DNA of 64,000 nucleotides, from assembly GCA_036490515.1 (NCBI GenBank), contig DASXDU010000007.1, forward strand, positions 248,001 through 312,000, in the 5' to 3' direction. Below, piece after piece: positions 44,679 through 54,515 of the stretch; position 1 is the stretch's first letter; the number at the start of each line of letters is the position of its first letter. The notes under the pieces were generated by a model. The model was not told the DNA's origin and searched no databases. It worked only from the letters and a program-made list of their open reading frames with translations. The position numbers and the translations under genes were made by a program. Source of the DNA: Palsa-1150 sp036490515. GTDB lineage: Bacteria > Myxococcota_A > Polyangia > Polyangiales > Polyangiaceae.

Positions 44679-45083
44679 CTAGAGACCTATCCGACGGCGG
44701 ACCGCCTCGCCAAGCTTCACCCAGATCACCGCGCCCGCCGGATGGTGGTAGGGGATGGGCTTCGGAAGTCGCTTCACGTTCGCGAGCTCCCAGGCATAGG
44801 TGTGGTCGCCGTAGTACAGCGGCCCCTCGAGTTCCGACGGTTTGGTGTTGAGCTTGCGCGCGTTGGCCCTCAGGGCCTTCAAGGTGAGCGGACCCACCAC
44901 GTCTCGCAGATCGCCGGTGCCCACGATCGTGCCTGAACCGCTCTTGATGAGCGCGATGGGGCCTCGAATCTTGGTCGGTGCGCCGCGGATCTCCCACGTC
45001 TTCGACCCGTCAAGGATCCACGTCATGAACGGATCACGGATGAGGAGGCCGCTCAGCGTGTCCCGTAGCGACGTGCTCACCAT
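44679..45083 (-). CDS. ASCH-domain protein
   Basis: 134 residues from the ATG at 45083. LLIRDPFMTWILDGSKTWEI (the GxKxxE-like substrate loop) and GTGDLRDVVGPLT match the ASCH fold, an RNA- or nucleotide-binding beta-barrel related to PUA; some members are amidohydrolases or ribonucleases. The start overlaps the preceding nuclease gene by seven bases, so it is the last gene of the hsdMS operon. Confidence 0.75.
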   Translation of the reverse strand: MVSTSLRDTLSGLLIRDPFMTWILDGSKTWEIRGAPTKIRGPIALIKSGSGTIVGTGDLRDVVGPLTLKALRANARKLNTKPSELEGPLYYGDHTYAWELANVKRLPKPIPYHHPAGAVIWVKLGEAVRRRIGL

Positions 45084-46270
45084 GCGAGCTCTTCGACGCG
45101 TCGCACGACGGCAGGGAGATCGGCCGCGAGCAATGCTGTCCACTGCTCCCGAATCTTGGCCGTGAGCTCTTCGATGTCCTCTGCCTCGTACGCCTTCTTC
45201 GGGAGGACGGTCTTGCCCAGAATCGTGTTGTAGAACTTGTACACGCCCTTCGTCGCGCCCTTGAAGAGCGCGGGGTCGGCGGTCGCCATTGCGTAGAGCT
45301 TCGCGCGGGTCGCGGCAGGGCCCGGGCCGACGACGAGTTTCAGGTAGAGGCTCTCAGGCGCGTTCACGAACTCGAACATCAACACGCGCCGACTGCTCGT
45401 CCACATGCCCGTGCCCTCACGCAGGGCCGGCACCTCGTCCCATTGCCTCGGCAGGAACCTCACCGCGCTCTTCGTGCAGACGTCGAGGACGAGATCGTCC
45501 CTCTCCTTGACGAGCCCCTCGAGGGCCTCGCGGATCGCCTGCTGCATGTCGGGTCGGTGCTCGTAGATGAGATCGAGAGCCGCCCTGTGCTTCCTGTAGA
45601 TCCTCCGACAGAGTTCCGCGATCTCCGAGTCGCTCACGATGTGCCTCCGAAGCATCTGGGCGTAATGGGCCAGGAGGACGCGGACGTCGGGCCCGAGCGT
45701 CGACGCACGCGTTTCGACCAACCTCTCGACGAGGGTCGCGATGACCGAGTAGTCGACGGCGACGTAGCGATCGTCCGAGGGAAGGTCGCCGTCGGGCGTC
45801 AGGTAGATTCCGAGCAGGCGGTAGCTAGGGAACTCCTGCGACACCGCCTCCCAGTAGATCCGGAGCTGGTTCGAGTGCTCCCCGGTGTCGATCTTGTTCT
45901 CGACGATCACGGCCAGCTTTCCCTCATGATCGAGGACGAGGAGGTCGATGTTTGCGCGCTCCCGGAAGACCTCCGCCTCGTCGAATGTGTGGACGTCCAT
46001 CTCCACGGGCGAGAGGCCCGCGCTCGACTCCGGTCCGGCGACGGCGAGGGTGCGCTGGAGGAGGCGGCGCAGAAAGAGGTCGCCCAGGCCGTGCGCGCCT
46101 CGTGGGTCGACGAGGAACCTGAGGAGGTCCGAGTGGCGTAGCTCGTGACGAACGGCGCCGAGCGCTTCGAAGATGTTGAACTGGGCAAGCAGGGCTTCGA
46201 GGCGCTCGAGGTCGTCATTGTCGACGACGAGGGCTTCGAGGGCAGCGCGGTCGGAGATGGTGACCGTCAC
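45077..46270 (-). CDS. PD-(D/E)XK nuclease family protein
   Basis: 397 residues from a GTG at 46270. NIDLLVLDHEGKLAVIVENK gives the active site (D109, E124, K126), with Q135 two turns later. RHSDLLRFLVDPRGAHGLG at the start is the typical N-terminal block of the PDDEXK_4-like group. The long C-terminal half is unassigned. It overlaps the hsdS stop by four bases (GTGA), tying it to the type I RM operon. It may be an accessory nuclease; the role is not known. Confidence 0.85.
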   Translation of the reverse strand: MTVTISDRAALEALVVDNDDLERLEALLAQFNIFEALGAVRHELRHSDLLRFLVDPRGAHGLGDLFLRRLLQRTLAVAGPESSAGLSPVEMDVHTFDEAEVFRERANIDLLVLDHEGKLAVIVENKIDTGEHSNQLRIYWEAVSQEFPSYRLLGIYLTPDGDLPSDDRYVAVDYSVIATLVERLVETRASTLGPDVRVLLAHYAQMLRRHIVSDSEIAELCRRIYRKHRAALDLIYEHRPDMQQAIREALEGLVKERDDLVLDVCTKSAVRFLPRQWDEVPALREGTGMWTSSRRVLMFEFVNAPESLYLKLVVGPGPAATRAKLYAMATADPALFKGATKGVYKFYNTILGKTVLPKKAYEAEDIEELTAKIREQWTALLAADLPAVVRRVEELAW

Positions 46271-47838
46271 GAGTCGGCTTCCGCGACGTCGGAAAGGCGT
46301 TCGCCGCGACGCTTCTTTGCGGAAAGGTCGCCAGGCCCAGGGTTCTCGCGGACTCCTTCGAGCATTCCGTCGGTGCGCTCATCGGACGGATCCTGCGGAA
46401 CGAGCTCCCCGCGAAACGCCTTCGCAAGGACCGCACGTTCAGCAGTGGAGAGAGCGGCTGTTGCCGTTTCCGTCATGCCTTCGAGTCTCCTGAGGCGCCG
46501 AACTCCCGCCTGCACCACCGCAATGATCATCTCTTGCTCGGCCGAAGGAGCGAGGGCGACCGGCCACCGAAGCATCCGGTCTGCCGTTAGATGAAGGATT
46601 CCTACACCCGGTGCCATTTTCGCGAAACGCCCCAGCAGGGCATCGGCGAGGAATCCTAGATGCAGCCATTCGCTTGAAGCGTCACGCGATACGGGGCGAA
46701 CCCTGAGAAGGGTCTTCTGGTAGCAGCAGCCGGGAATCTCCGACCGCCATATGGCCGGCTTGCCGACTTCCGTTGGACTGCCGGATGCCTCCGAAAGGAG
46801 CACGTCTCCGTCTTCCAGGAGATAACGGTCACGGTCGGGGAAGCCCATTTCCTTCATGTCGCTGAGGTCGAGGCCATCCCAAGTGATGTTGGCAGCTCGA
46901 ACGTACGGGTAGGCCTTCTCCGCCGCTGCGTGGATCGGCGCCCGTTGCTGTCCAAGCTGCAGGACTGACACCTCGTCGACACTCGCCCAGCACCACCCCT
47001 CCGGCAGCTCGGGCAACCCGGTCGCATCCACCCCCTCCGGCTCCTCGTACTTCCCCTTCCACCGGTCGTTCCCCGGCACCTTCCCCTTCGCCTTCATCCT
47101 GGCGAGCTCGTTCTCTTCCCACTTCCTGCGTCGCTCGACCCGGAGGCGCTTCAGCAGCTCGCTCGCGGGCTCGACGTCCTTGTGCTTCGCGCGCCAGTCC
47201 TTCGTGAGGTCACCGCGAAAGGCCGCCGCGAGGATCGACTGGCGGAGCTTTTCGAGCAGCGGGGGAACGGCATCGAGCACTTCGCGTGCGCGCCGGCTGC
47301 GCGACTGGAGGGATTCGAGCTTGGCGACGATGCGGCGCTGCGCTCCTGCTGGAGGAACTCGTATCTGAATTGCGCCGATGTGATCGGCCCGCAGGTTGTT
47401 GATGTTGATGCCAGCTGCAGCTGAAGAGACGATTTGGCGGTACTCCGGACTCTGAAAGTACTGCCGAAGCCACGGAGACATGTCGTCTGCCGGACGCCAC
47501 AGCCCGCAGAAAGCTCCGAAACCTGCGCTTCGCGTCGCATCCGACGCTTCGACAGAGGCGGCTTTGCCGACCACCGACGCTGATCCTGACGACATGGCGA
47601 CGACGATATCTCCGGCGCGAAGCCGCTGAGCGTCGGACACCCGCGCCTCCGGCACGAACACGAGGTCTGTCCAAGCAACCTGACCGTCGCGTAGGTTCCC
47701 GGCTCGCAGCACCGGAACGTACCCCGGTGCCTCCTCGTCGCGTGCCTCGCTCTTCTGATACGAGACCCCACGTACAAACGTCGCGATTGAGTCGATTCGC
47801 GTCGTGGCCCACCCGGGGGGGAGCGGTGTGTCGCTCAC
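46267..47838 (-). CDS. hsdS: Type I restriction-modification specificity subunit
   Basis: 523 residues from a GTG at 47838 overlapping hsdM by four bases (GTGA). Two target-recognition halves are visible: PPGWATTRIDSIATFVRGVS with GFGAFCGLWRP, and PEGWCWASVDEVSVLQLGQQ with CCYQKTLLRVRP. They are separated and ended by helical spacers (QRRIVAKLESLQSRSRRARE and AAFRGDLTKDW, then VLAKAFRGELV). HsdS chooses the bipartite DNA target of the complex. The length is slightly above the usual 400-450. Confidence 0.9.
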   Translation of the reverse strand: MSDTPLPPGWATTRIDSIATFVRGVSYQKSEARDEEAPGYVPVLRAGNLRDGQVAWTDLVFVPEARVSDAQRLRAGDIVVAMSSGSASVVGKAASVEASDATRSAGFGAFCGLWRPADDMSPWLRQYFQSPEYRQIVSSAAAGININNLRADHIGAIQIRVPPAGAQRRIVAKLESLQSRSRRAREVLDAVPPLLEKLRQSILAAAFRGDLTKDWRAKHKDVEPASELLKRLRVERRRKWEENELARMKAKGKVPGNDRWKGKYEEPEGVDATGLPELPEGWCWASVDEVSVLQLGQQRAPIHAAAEKAYPYVRAANITWDGLDLSDMKEMGFPDRDRYLLEDGDVLLSEASGSPTEVGKPAIWRSEIPGCCYQKTLLRVRPVSRDASSEWLHLGFLADALLGRFAKMAPGVGILHLTADRMLRWPVALAPSAEQEMIIAVVQAGVRRLRRLEGMTETATAALSTAERAVLAKAFRGELVPQDPSDERTDGMLEGVRENPGPGDLSAKKRRGERLSDVAEADS

Positions 47839-49259
47839 TCTTCCACCCCCAGTTCCTCCCGCAACCCCTCCATCTCCTCCAGCGCTGTCTGCAGCAGCCC
47901 CACGATCTCACTTGCGATCACTTCCGGCTCCGGCAGATCCGCGTGGTCCGTCACGCTGTCGTCCTTCAGCCAGCTCACGTCGAGGTTGTCCCCCCTCTTC
48001 GCGATCTCCTCCCGCGTGAACCGCCGGAACCGCCCCTCCTCGCCTCCGTCCTTCCTCTTCGCCTTGCCCAGCGCGTCTTCCCCGTACGCCTTCTCGAACT
48101 CCGCGAAGTGCGCCCTCGTGAGCGGCGTCCGCTTGCCGAACGACGGCGCGTTCGTGCGCATGTCGTAGAACCACACGGCCTTGGTGTTCCCCTTGTCCTT
48201 CGCGCCGCGCGTGAAGAAGAGGACGTTCGTCTTCACGCCCTGGGCGTAGAAGATGCCCGTCGGCAGGCGGAGGATGGTGTGGAGATCGCACTTGTCCATG
48301 AGGTCCCCGCGGACCTTCTGGCCGACGCCCTCCTCGAAGAGGACGTTGTCGGGCAGGATGACGGCCGCGCGGCCGCCGGGGACGAGGCCGCGGTAGACGT
48401 GCTGGAGGAAGACGAGCTGCTTGTTGCTCGTGGGGTACGTGATGTCGTCGCGCGTCGGGCCGCCGCCGCCCTTCTTCGTGCCGAAGGGCGGGTTCGTGAG
48501 GATGACGTGCGCCTTCGGGAGGCGCGCGCCGTCGGGACCGAGCGTGTCGCCGAGGAGGATGTCGCCCTCGATGCCGTGGAGCATCGCGTTCATGAGGGCG
48601 AGGCGCTGCACGTCGGGGACGAGCTCGACGCCGTAGAACGCCTCGCGTCGCTGGAAGTTCTGATCGGCAGGTTTCAGGTCGTGGTACTCGTCCGTGAGCC
48701 CCCTCACGAAGCGGTCGGCGACGATGAGGAAGCCGCCGGTGCCCGCCGCCGGGTCCTCGACGCGCTCGCCGGGCTGGGGCTTCACCAGGGCGACCATGCT
48801 CTCGATGAGCGGGCGCGGCGTGAAGTACTGGCCGGCGCCGCTCTTCGTCTCCTCGGCGTTCTTCTCGAGGAGGCCCTCGTAGAGATCGCCGAGGCCCTCG
48901 TGCTTGGCGCTGTACCAGTCGAGCGCGTCGATCGACTCGACGACGGTGCGCAGGTGCCGCGGCTGGCGGAACGACGTCGTCGCGTCGTGGAAGATCGCCT
49001 GCACGCGCCCCGACGACTTCGCGCCGAGGTCGAGCAGGAGCTTCTTGTAGAAGTTGAGCAGCTCGACGCCGTCCTCGCGCACGAGGTCGTCCCAGCGGTA
49101 CCCCTTCGGGATCTGCGACTCCGTCCCCGTCTCCTTCGCCATCTTGAGGAAGAGCAGGTACGTCAGCTCCGTCACGTACTCGTGGTACGTGATCCCGTCG
49201 TCCCGGAGGACGTGGCACAGGTTCCAGAGCTTCTGGACGATGTCCTGGGTCGTGGGCAT
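47835..49259 (-). CDS. hsdM: Type I restriction-modification DNA methyltransferase subunit
   Basis: 474 residues from the ATG at 49259. The N-terminal helical HsdM domain (residues 1-130) is followed by GQYFTPRPLIESMVALVK, the SAM-binding DPAAGTGGF (169-177) and the catalytic NPPFG (256-260) of N6-adenine methyltransferases. Length and order are normal for HsdM. It begins the operon hsdM-hsdS-nuclease-ASCH; a lipoprotein gene ends 13 bp upstream in the same direction. Confidence 0.95.
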   Translation of the reverse strand: MPTTQDIVQKLWNLCHVLRDDGITYHEYVTELTYLLFLKMAKETGTESQIPKGYRWDDLVREDGVELLNFYKKLLLDLGAKSSGRVQAIFHDATTSFRQPRHLRTVVESIDALDWYSAKHEGLGDLYEGLLEKNAEETKSGAGQYFTPRPLIESMVALVKPQPGERVEDPAAGTGGFLIVADRFVRGLTDEYHDLKPADQNFQRREAFYGVELVPDVQRLALMNAMLHGIEGDILLGDTLGPDGARLPKAHVILTNPPFGTKKGGGGPTRDDITYPTSNKQLVFLQHVYRGLVPGGRAAVILPDNVLFEEGVGQKVRGDLMDKCDLHTILRLPTGIFYAQGVKTNVLFFTRGAKDKGNTKAVWFYDMRTNAPSFGKRTPLTRAHFAEFEKAYGEDALGKAKRKDGGEEGRFRRFTREEIAKRGDNLDVSWLKDDSVTDHADLPEPEVIASEIVGLLQTALEEMEGLREELGVEE

Positions 49260-49272
49260 CCGCCGGCGCTCC

Positions 49273-50043
49273 TCAGTGGCCCTTGCACGCGCGGTCGAAC
49301 CCCGCCTGGCAGTGCTGCGCGAAGCAGGCGTCGCAGGCGGCGGCGCCCTGGGAAAGACACGACCCGCAATGGAGCTGGAAGCATTGCCCCTGGAGTCCCA
49401 CCGCGAGGGACGCCGACGAGGCCATCGCCGCGAAGCAGTCGCACTTGCACTTGGCGTCCCCTCCGCACGCGTGGGTGCAGTTCCCGGTCGCCTCGCACCC
49501 CGCGTTCCCCTGGCCGAGCGCGGCCCCGCCGCAGAACCGCCGGCCGATGTCGTCGAAGCCGCAGGCGCTCAGGGCGTTGCAGTCGCCCTGGTGCTGGGCG
49601 AGGCATGCGCGGTAGGGCGCCTGTGCCTGGCAGTTGGGCAACCAGCCGGGGTCGGTCTCGTAGCCGCAGGACACGAGGGTGGCACCCGCCTTGCTGCAGA
49701 CGTCCTCCTCGCTGCCGCGCATGGCGCCGCACGCGCGAATGATCTCGAGCGCGTTGTTGTCCGACGTCGAGTACTCCTTCTGGAGCTTCTCGCCCACGTC
49801 GCTGGCCACGGCCGCGTGCGCGCCGGCATACCCGGCCTCCATCGAGAGCTTCTTCGATCGGTCTTCGCCCAGCTTTGCGCCCTGGGCCCGCACGCACGCG
49901 ACGTAGTCGGCCACCTGGGGCGACACGCAGACGCCGTCGAGCGGCGTGCGATCTCCCGCGCACTGGATCGTCGCGCTGTTGCCGGCGCCGCACGCTGTGA
50001 GGACGCTCCCGCTCGCGATGATGAACGTCAGAACTCGGCGCAT
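49273..50043 (-). CDS. Cys-rich lipoprotein inside RM locus
   Basis: 256 residues from the ATG at 50043 with GGAGGGAAG directly upstream. Signal peptide ends LTAC. The mature protein has more than 20 Cys, with a dense C-terminal cluster (CKCDCFAAM, then CFQLHCGSC and CDACFAQHC). It is a typical host surface lipoprotein, oddly placed 13 bp before hsdM in the same orientation, so it could share the RM transcript. No functional connection is apparent. Confidence 0.8.
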   Translation of the reverse strand: MRRVLTFIIASGSVLTACGAGNSATIQCAGDRTPLDGVCVSPQVADYVACVRAQGAKLGEDRSKKLSMEAGYAGAHAAVASDVGEKLQKEYSTSDNNALEIIRACGAMRGSEEDVCSKAGATLVSCGYETDPGWLPNCQAQAPYRACLAQHQGDCNALSACGFDDIGRRFCGGAALGQGNAGCEATGNCTHACGGDAKCKCDCFAAMASSASLAVGLQGQCFQLHCGSCLSQGAAACDACFAQHCQAGFDRACKGH

Positions 50044-50214
50044 CTTCCCTCCGTGCCGCAGACTACTGTCGCAGGCACCGAGACGTCATCCTGCATCCCT
50101 GGAGAACCTGTCCGTGGACAGCGCGAAATCGTCCGTGGACACCCTGCGGCTCGCGATCCTCCGGGAAATCGCGTCAACGCGTGGTGGCCTACCGCGTGCT
50201 TGGTCGCGCCATCC

Positions 50215-50718
50215 ATGAGCTACCGTGCCTTCCTCGAGGCTCACCCCGAGTCGGTCCAGGACCTCGAGCTCTCCGCTCGGCGCCGGCTCGACGAGGCCGC
50301 GACTCTCGTCATCGACGGCCAGCACCACAGCGCCATCTACCTCGCCGGCCTCGCGGCGGAGATGCTGCTGAAGAGCGCCTGTTTCCTCCTTGCTCGCGCA
50401 GGCCCGGCCGATGCCGTCGAACCGCTCCTCGCGCCGGTGCGACGCAAGGCGAGGCAACCGCACCTTCGTCAGGACTTCGAGTCCGGCCACGGTCTCTGGT
50501 TCTGGTCGCAGGAGCTACTCGAGCGCCGCCGCACATCGGGCGCATCGGCGTGGAGTCGCAGTCTCCGCCGGAGCTTCTTGCAGACGTGCGCTCTTCTCCA
50601 CGCCGACTGGTTCGTCAGCATGCGGTATCGGCCCGGGTCTGCTAAGGAAAACGTGGCGATGGTGTTCCTCGCGCACGCCGAGTGGATCGCAAACAACCAC
50701 GGAGCCCTGAGGAGCTGA
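50215..50718 (+). CDS. HEPN-like protein
   Basis: 167 residues from the ATG at 50215. HHSAIYLAGLAAEMLLKSAC is a HEPN-type helix (cf. YYxAxxxAxxAxEhhLKA), and the rest is helical with Arg- and His-containing turns. A clear RxxxxH catalytic motif was not found. The next gene starts 2 bp after its stop, giving a tight two-gene unit set between hsdR and hsdM on the opposite strand. Could be a toxin or regulator of the locus. Confidence 0.65.
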   Translation: MSYRAFLEAHPESVQDLELSARRRLDEAATLVIDGQHHSAIYLAGLAAEMLLKSACFLLARAGPADAVEPLLAPVRRKARQPHLRQDFESGHGLWFWSQELLERRRTSGASAWSRSLRRSFLQTCALLHADWFVSMRYRPGSAKENVAMVFLAHAEWIANNHGALRS

Positions 50719-50720
50719 TC

Positions 50721-51026
50721 ATGCCGGTCCGAACGTCGCTCCGCCGTCACGGTCTGCCCGACGAGGCCGAGCTCCGGCGCGCCCTCTCCGACGAGCTGCG
50801 CGCTCCGCACGCGGAGGGCGAACCGGACATCGTCATCGAGCAACCTGCACCGGGGACGACGCACCTGTTCGTCACCTGGAGCCGCTGGGACGGCTTCGAA
50901 CAGACCGTGAGAGCGCGCATCATTCTCGACGCCTTCGAGGACGCTCGCGGCGAGGACGAGGTACTGAAGGTCACCGTCGCGATGGGTCTCACTCCCGAGG
51001 AAGCCGCGCGGATGGGGATTGGCTGA
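50721..51026 (+). CDS. Small partner of the HEPN-like gene
   Basis: 101 residues from the ATG at 50721, with GAGGAG 7 bases upstream. An acidic N-terminus is followed by a beta-rich region (TTHLFVTWSRWDGFEQTVRA) and a short helix (LTPEEAARMG). No family recognised. Its 2-bp spacing from the HEPN-like gene suggests a toxin-antitoxin-like or paired function; evidence is positional only. Confidence 0.6.
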   Translation: MPVRTSLRRHGLPDEAELRRALSDELRAPHAEGEPDIVIEQPAPGTTHLFVTWSRWDGFEQTVRARIILDAFEDARGEDEVLKVTVAMGLTPEEAARMGIG

Positions 51027-51032
51027 GAGGTT

Positions 51033-54000
51033 TCACCCCGCGTCCTTCCACACCTCGTCCGCCAGCTGGCCGAGGAGCGCTTCGAGCTTGCCGTCGAACA
51101 CCTTGTTCAGGCGCGTGAAGCCACCCTCGGCCTGGAACTGGCCCGTGTCGAACGACGCGCGGTCGACAACCGTCTCGTGCTTCACCTGCTTGGCGATGCG
51201 ATCCAGCCACTTCGCCTGGGGCTCGGTGAACTTGTGCGCCTTCCGAAGGCGCTGCACCGCGCGGTCGACGCGCTCGGCGTAGGGCAGGAGCGGTGACCCG
51301 AGGGCGAGCTGGCGGATGTAGCCGACGATCGTCGCGGCGACGTCCTCGTTCTTCTGCTCGCGCCAGGCGGTCTGCACGGCGGCCTCGCCGAACTCCTCCT
51401 GGTCGAGGGCGAGCTTGAGCTTCCGCAGGTCGTCGCGCGTGAGGTCTCGCGGGCGCTGCGTGACGACCACGAGCGCCGGCAGCTTGTTCATGTTGTCGCG
51501 GAGGAACGCGCGGAAGGCGTCGAGGTAGTCGCCCGGCGGCTTGCTCCCGTGCTTGCCGAAGCCGCGCGTCACCTCGCGGACCTGGTCCGCCTTGTCCGAG
51601 ACGACCGTCGTCCACTGGCCGCCGCCCGTCGTCTGATCGAGCAGCGGCGCGAGCGCGGGATGGTCGCGCAGGTACTCGGCGGCGTCCCCGATGCTGCCTT
51701 CGCGCAGGTACCGGGCGAGCTCCTTGAAGGTCATGTGGGCGGCCATCTGGAACTGACCTTCGGCGCCCTCCTTGATCGCCCGCTTCTTGCGCTGGAGCTT
51801 GGCGAGGAGCTCGTCGAGCGAGACGCGCCGGTACGCGTCGTCCTTGCCGTCGAGGATCTCGCGCACGAGCTGCTCGAAGGAGACGGTCGGGTTCACGACG
51901 ACCGGCTTCATGTCCGTGACCTTCTCGAGCTCGGCGTAGAGGTCGACGGCGTCGAAGATCCGGAAGCGCTCCTTGCCGATCTCGTCGCATTTGCGCGTCG
52001 CGCGGCCGAGCATCTGCTCGTAGAGGATGCGGCTGCGTACGCGGCGGAGGAACACGAGGTTCGCGATGCGCGGGACGTCGATGCCGGTCGACAGGAGATC
52101 GACGGTGACGGCGATGTTGGGTTGGCGCTCGTTGCGGTAGCGCCGGATGGCTTCGAGCGGGCGGTCCGTCGTGCCGGTGATCTTCGCCACCGCGTCGTCG
52201 TCGACCTCGCCGTAGCGCGCCTTCAGCGCCTCCTTGAGGAGGACGACGACCATGTCCGCGTGCTCGTCGGTCGCGCAGAAGACGAGCGTCTTCTCGTCCT
52301 GCTCGGGGTCGATGTGCGTCACGAGCTCGCCGAGGACGGCCCGGTTGAAGTTCTCGGTGATGACGCGCCGGTTGAAGTGGTCGACCTCGAACTTCACCTC
52401 GTCGGGCAGGTTCTCCTTGCGGAGCGTCTGCGTCGTGCGGTCGAGGACGAGGACTTCCTCGTGCGCCGCGTAGTGGATGCCGTCGCGGGCGAGCTGCGTG
52501 ACGATGCGCGTCGGCGGCTCGTGGTCGACGAGGAAGCCGTCGACGACGGCCTCGCGGTACGAGTACGAGTAGATGGGCGCGCCGAAGAGCTCCTTCGTGT
52601 GGAGCGCGGGCGTGGCCGTCAGGCCGACCTTCACGGCGTCGAAGTGGTCGAGGACGCGCGTGTACTTCGAGATGAAGTCCGCCTCGTCGCGGAACTCGAA
52701 GTCGCGGTCGGAGAGCTCGCGGTCGAGGACGTACCCGCGGTGGCACTCGTCGACGACGATGCAGTCGTACTGGTCGACGGGCGGGACGTCCGCCTCGCGG
52801 CCGTCTTCGAACGGGCCGAGGACGCGGCGCACCATCGCCTGGATGGTCGCGATGTGGAGCTTGGTCTCTGCCTCGGGCCGGAGATCGCCGATCTCCTTCA
52901 CGTCGAAGATGTCGGTGAACGTCTGGAGGTTCTCGAGGCGCAGGTCCTTGAAGGCGTCGGCGGTCTGCTTGCCGAGCGCGTTGCGGTCGACGAGAAAGAG
53001 GATGCGCCGGAAGCGCTTCGTCTTGAGGAGGCGGTAGCAGAGGCCGATGCACGTGCGCGTCTTGCCCGTCCCGGTGGCCATCGCGAGGAGCATGCGGCGC
53101 TCGCCCTGCGCGATCCCCTTCTCGACGGCGAGGATGGCGTCGCGCTGGTAGGGGCGGTCGATGTACTCCATCGGCTCGGTCTCGAGCCGCCTCGTCGCCG
53201 CGTCGACGTCCTGCTTGAGGAGGCCGAGGAGCCCCTCGGGCGTGTACCAGTCCTCGATCGGCCGCGCGTGGTTGGTCGGGCGCCGCGCGTCGAGGAACCA
53301 GATGCCGCTCTTCGTCTGGAGCTGCCTGAGGTAAGGCCGGCCGTTCGTCGCGAAGAGGAACGGCACCTTGTACGCGCCCCACGGGCTCCCCCCCGGGAGC
53401 ACCTCGTCGCCGCGGACGACGTACCCGGCGGAGTACCGCTTTGCCTGCGCGATGACGCCCGACACGTCCTTGTGGCGGCGCTTCGCTTCGACGACGGCAA
53501 CCACCTGCAACCCGGCGAAGAGGACGTAGTCGGCCCACCCCTCCTTGCCGTCGGCGAACGTCGGCCATTCGGCGATGGCGAGGTTCCTCCCGTGCGTGGG
53601 CCGCACGCCGCGCGCGTACGTCACGAGCTCCGAGTCGACCTCCCACCCGCGCTCGCGGAGCTGGCGGTCGATCATCTTCCGCGTCGCCGCCTCGTCGATC
53701 TCGATCGCCTCGCTCGCCGCTCCGCCCTGCTCGATCGCGAGCGCGAGCTCCTTCGGCGGCATCGCCTGCGCGGCTTCCTGGAGCCCCTGGAGCTCGGCGA
53801 GGAGCTTGCGGTTCTGCGCTTCGAGCGCGGCGTTCTTCGCCTCGTGATCGGCGGCCGCCTTGCGGTGCGCCGCGATCTGTTCGCTCGCGAGAGCCTCCCA
53901 GATGGCGGCGTCCTCGCGCGCCCTTGCCGCGAGCTCCTTCTCGGAGAGCTTCTCGGCAAGCTCCGCCTCCGCCGCCTTGCGCGCGTCGAGCATCGCGCGC

Positions 54001-54515
54001 TGCGCGGCCTCGAGCTCCTTGCGGCGCGTTTCCATCTCCGCGCCGAGCCGCTGGATCTCCTCGTGGAGCCCGGTCTCTGCCTTCTTCGGCTCGGACGGCG
54101 GGACGAACGGTCCTGGGTCGAACTTGCGGTCGTTGCCGTAGGTGCGCTGGAACCACACGGCGAGCTGCTGCGCCATCCGGAGCTGGTGGAGCGCCTCGCG
54201 GTGATCTCCCTTGCCCTGGTGGACGGCGGCGTTGCCCACGCGGCGGAGGTCGTGGAAGAGGCGCTTCTGATCGGCGCGAATGAAGCCGCGGTCGAACAGG
54301 CGGTCGATGAGCTGCTGCTGCCCTTCCTGCGGGTCCGGGTAGAGTCCCACCTTCGCCGCCGCGCGCTGCGCGAGCACCTCGCCAAACTGCCGCAGCTTGA
54401 AGAGCGTGACCGTGGGGTCGCCCGCGAAGTGCTCCTCCGCCTGCGTCGCGAGCGCGACGAGCCGCGCGTCATGATGCGCGAGGTACGCGAAGTTGGGCGA
54501 GAGGGTGTGGGCCAC
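51033..54515 (-). CDS. hsdR: Type I restriction endonuclease subunit R
   Basis: 1160 residues from a GTG at 54515, chosen because homology-like sequence starts there (HTLSPNFAYLAHHDARLVAL). A DUF4145-type helical N-terminus and a long Ala/Glu coiled coil (about 150-275) precede the nuclease site VVAVVEAKRRHKDVSGVIAQ (near 340). A superfamily 2 motor follows, with Walker A MATGTGKTRTCIG (near 478), DECH in VVDECHRGY (near 587) and motif VI QMLGRATRKCD. HsdR pumps and cuts DNA with HsdM/HsdS. It is separated from hsdM by three unrelated genes. Confidence 0.93.
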   Translation of the reverse strand: MAHTLSPNFAYLAHHDARLVALATQAEEHFAGDPTVTLFKLRQFGEVLAQRAAAKVGLYPDPQEGQQQLIDRLFDRGFIRADQKRLFHDLRRVGNAAVHQGKGDHREALHQLRMAQQLAVWFQRTYGNDRKFDPGPFVPPSEPKKAETGLHEEIQRLGAEMETRRKELEAAQRAMLDARKAAEAELAEKLSEKELAARAREDAAIWEALASEQIAAHRKAAADHEAKNAALEAQNRKLLAELQGLQEAAQAMPPKELALAIEQGGAASEAIEIDEAATRKMIDRQLRERGWEVDSELVTYARGVRPTHGRNLAIAEWPTFADGKEGWADYVLFAGLQVVAVVEAKRRHKDVSGVIAQAKRYSAGYVVRGDEVLPGGSPWGAYKVPFLFATNGRPYLRQLQTKSGIWFLDARRPTNHARPIEDWYTPEGLLGLLKQDVDAATRRLETEPMEYIDRPYQRDAILAVEKGIAQGERRMLLAMATGTGKTRTCIGLCYRLLKTKRFRRILFLVDRNALGKQTADAFKDLRLENLQTFTDIFDVKEIGDLRPEAETKLHIATIQAMVRRVLGPFEDGREADVPPVDQYDCIVVDECHRGYVLDRELSDRDFEFRDEADFISKYTRVLDHFDAVKVGLTATPALHTKELFGAPIYSYSYREAVVDGFLVDHEPPTRIVTQLARDGIHYAAHEEVLVLDRTTQTLRKENLPDEVKFEVDHFNRRVITENFNRAVLGELVTHIDPEQDEKTLVFCATDEHADMVVVLLKEALKARYGEVDDDAVAKITGTTDRPLEAIRRYRNERQPNIAVTVDLLSTGIDVPRIANLVFLRRVRSRILYEQMLGRATRKCDEIGKERFRIFDAVDLYAELEKVTDMKPVVVNPTVSFEQLVREILDGKDDAYRRVSLDELLAKLQRKKRAIKEGAEGQFQMAAHMTFKELARYLREGSIGDAAEYLRDHPALAPLLDQTTGGGQWTTVVSDKADQVREVTRGFGKHGSKPPGDYLDAFRAFLRDNMNKLPALVVVTQRPRDLTRDDLRKLKLALDQEEFGEAAVQTAWREQKNEDVAATIVGYIRQLALGSPLLPYAERVDRAVQRLRKAHKFTEPQAKWLDRIAKQVKHETVVDRASFDTGQFQAEGGFTRLNKVFDGKLEALLGQLADEVWKDAG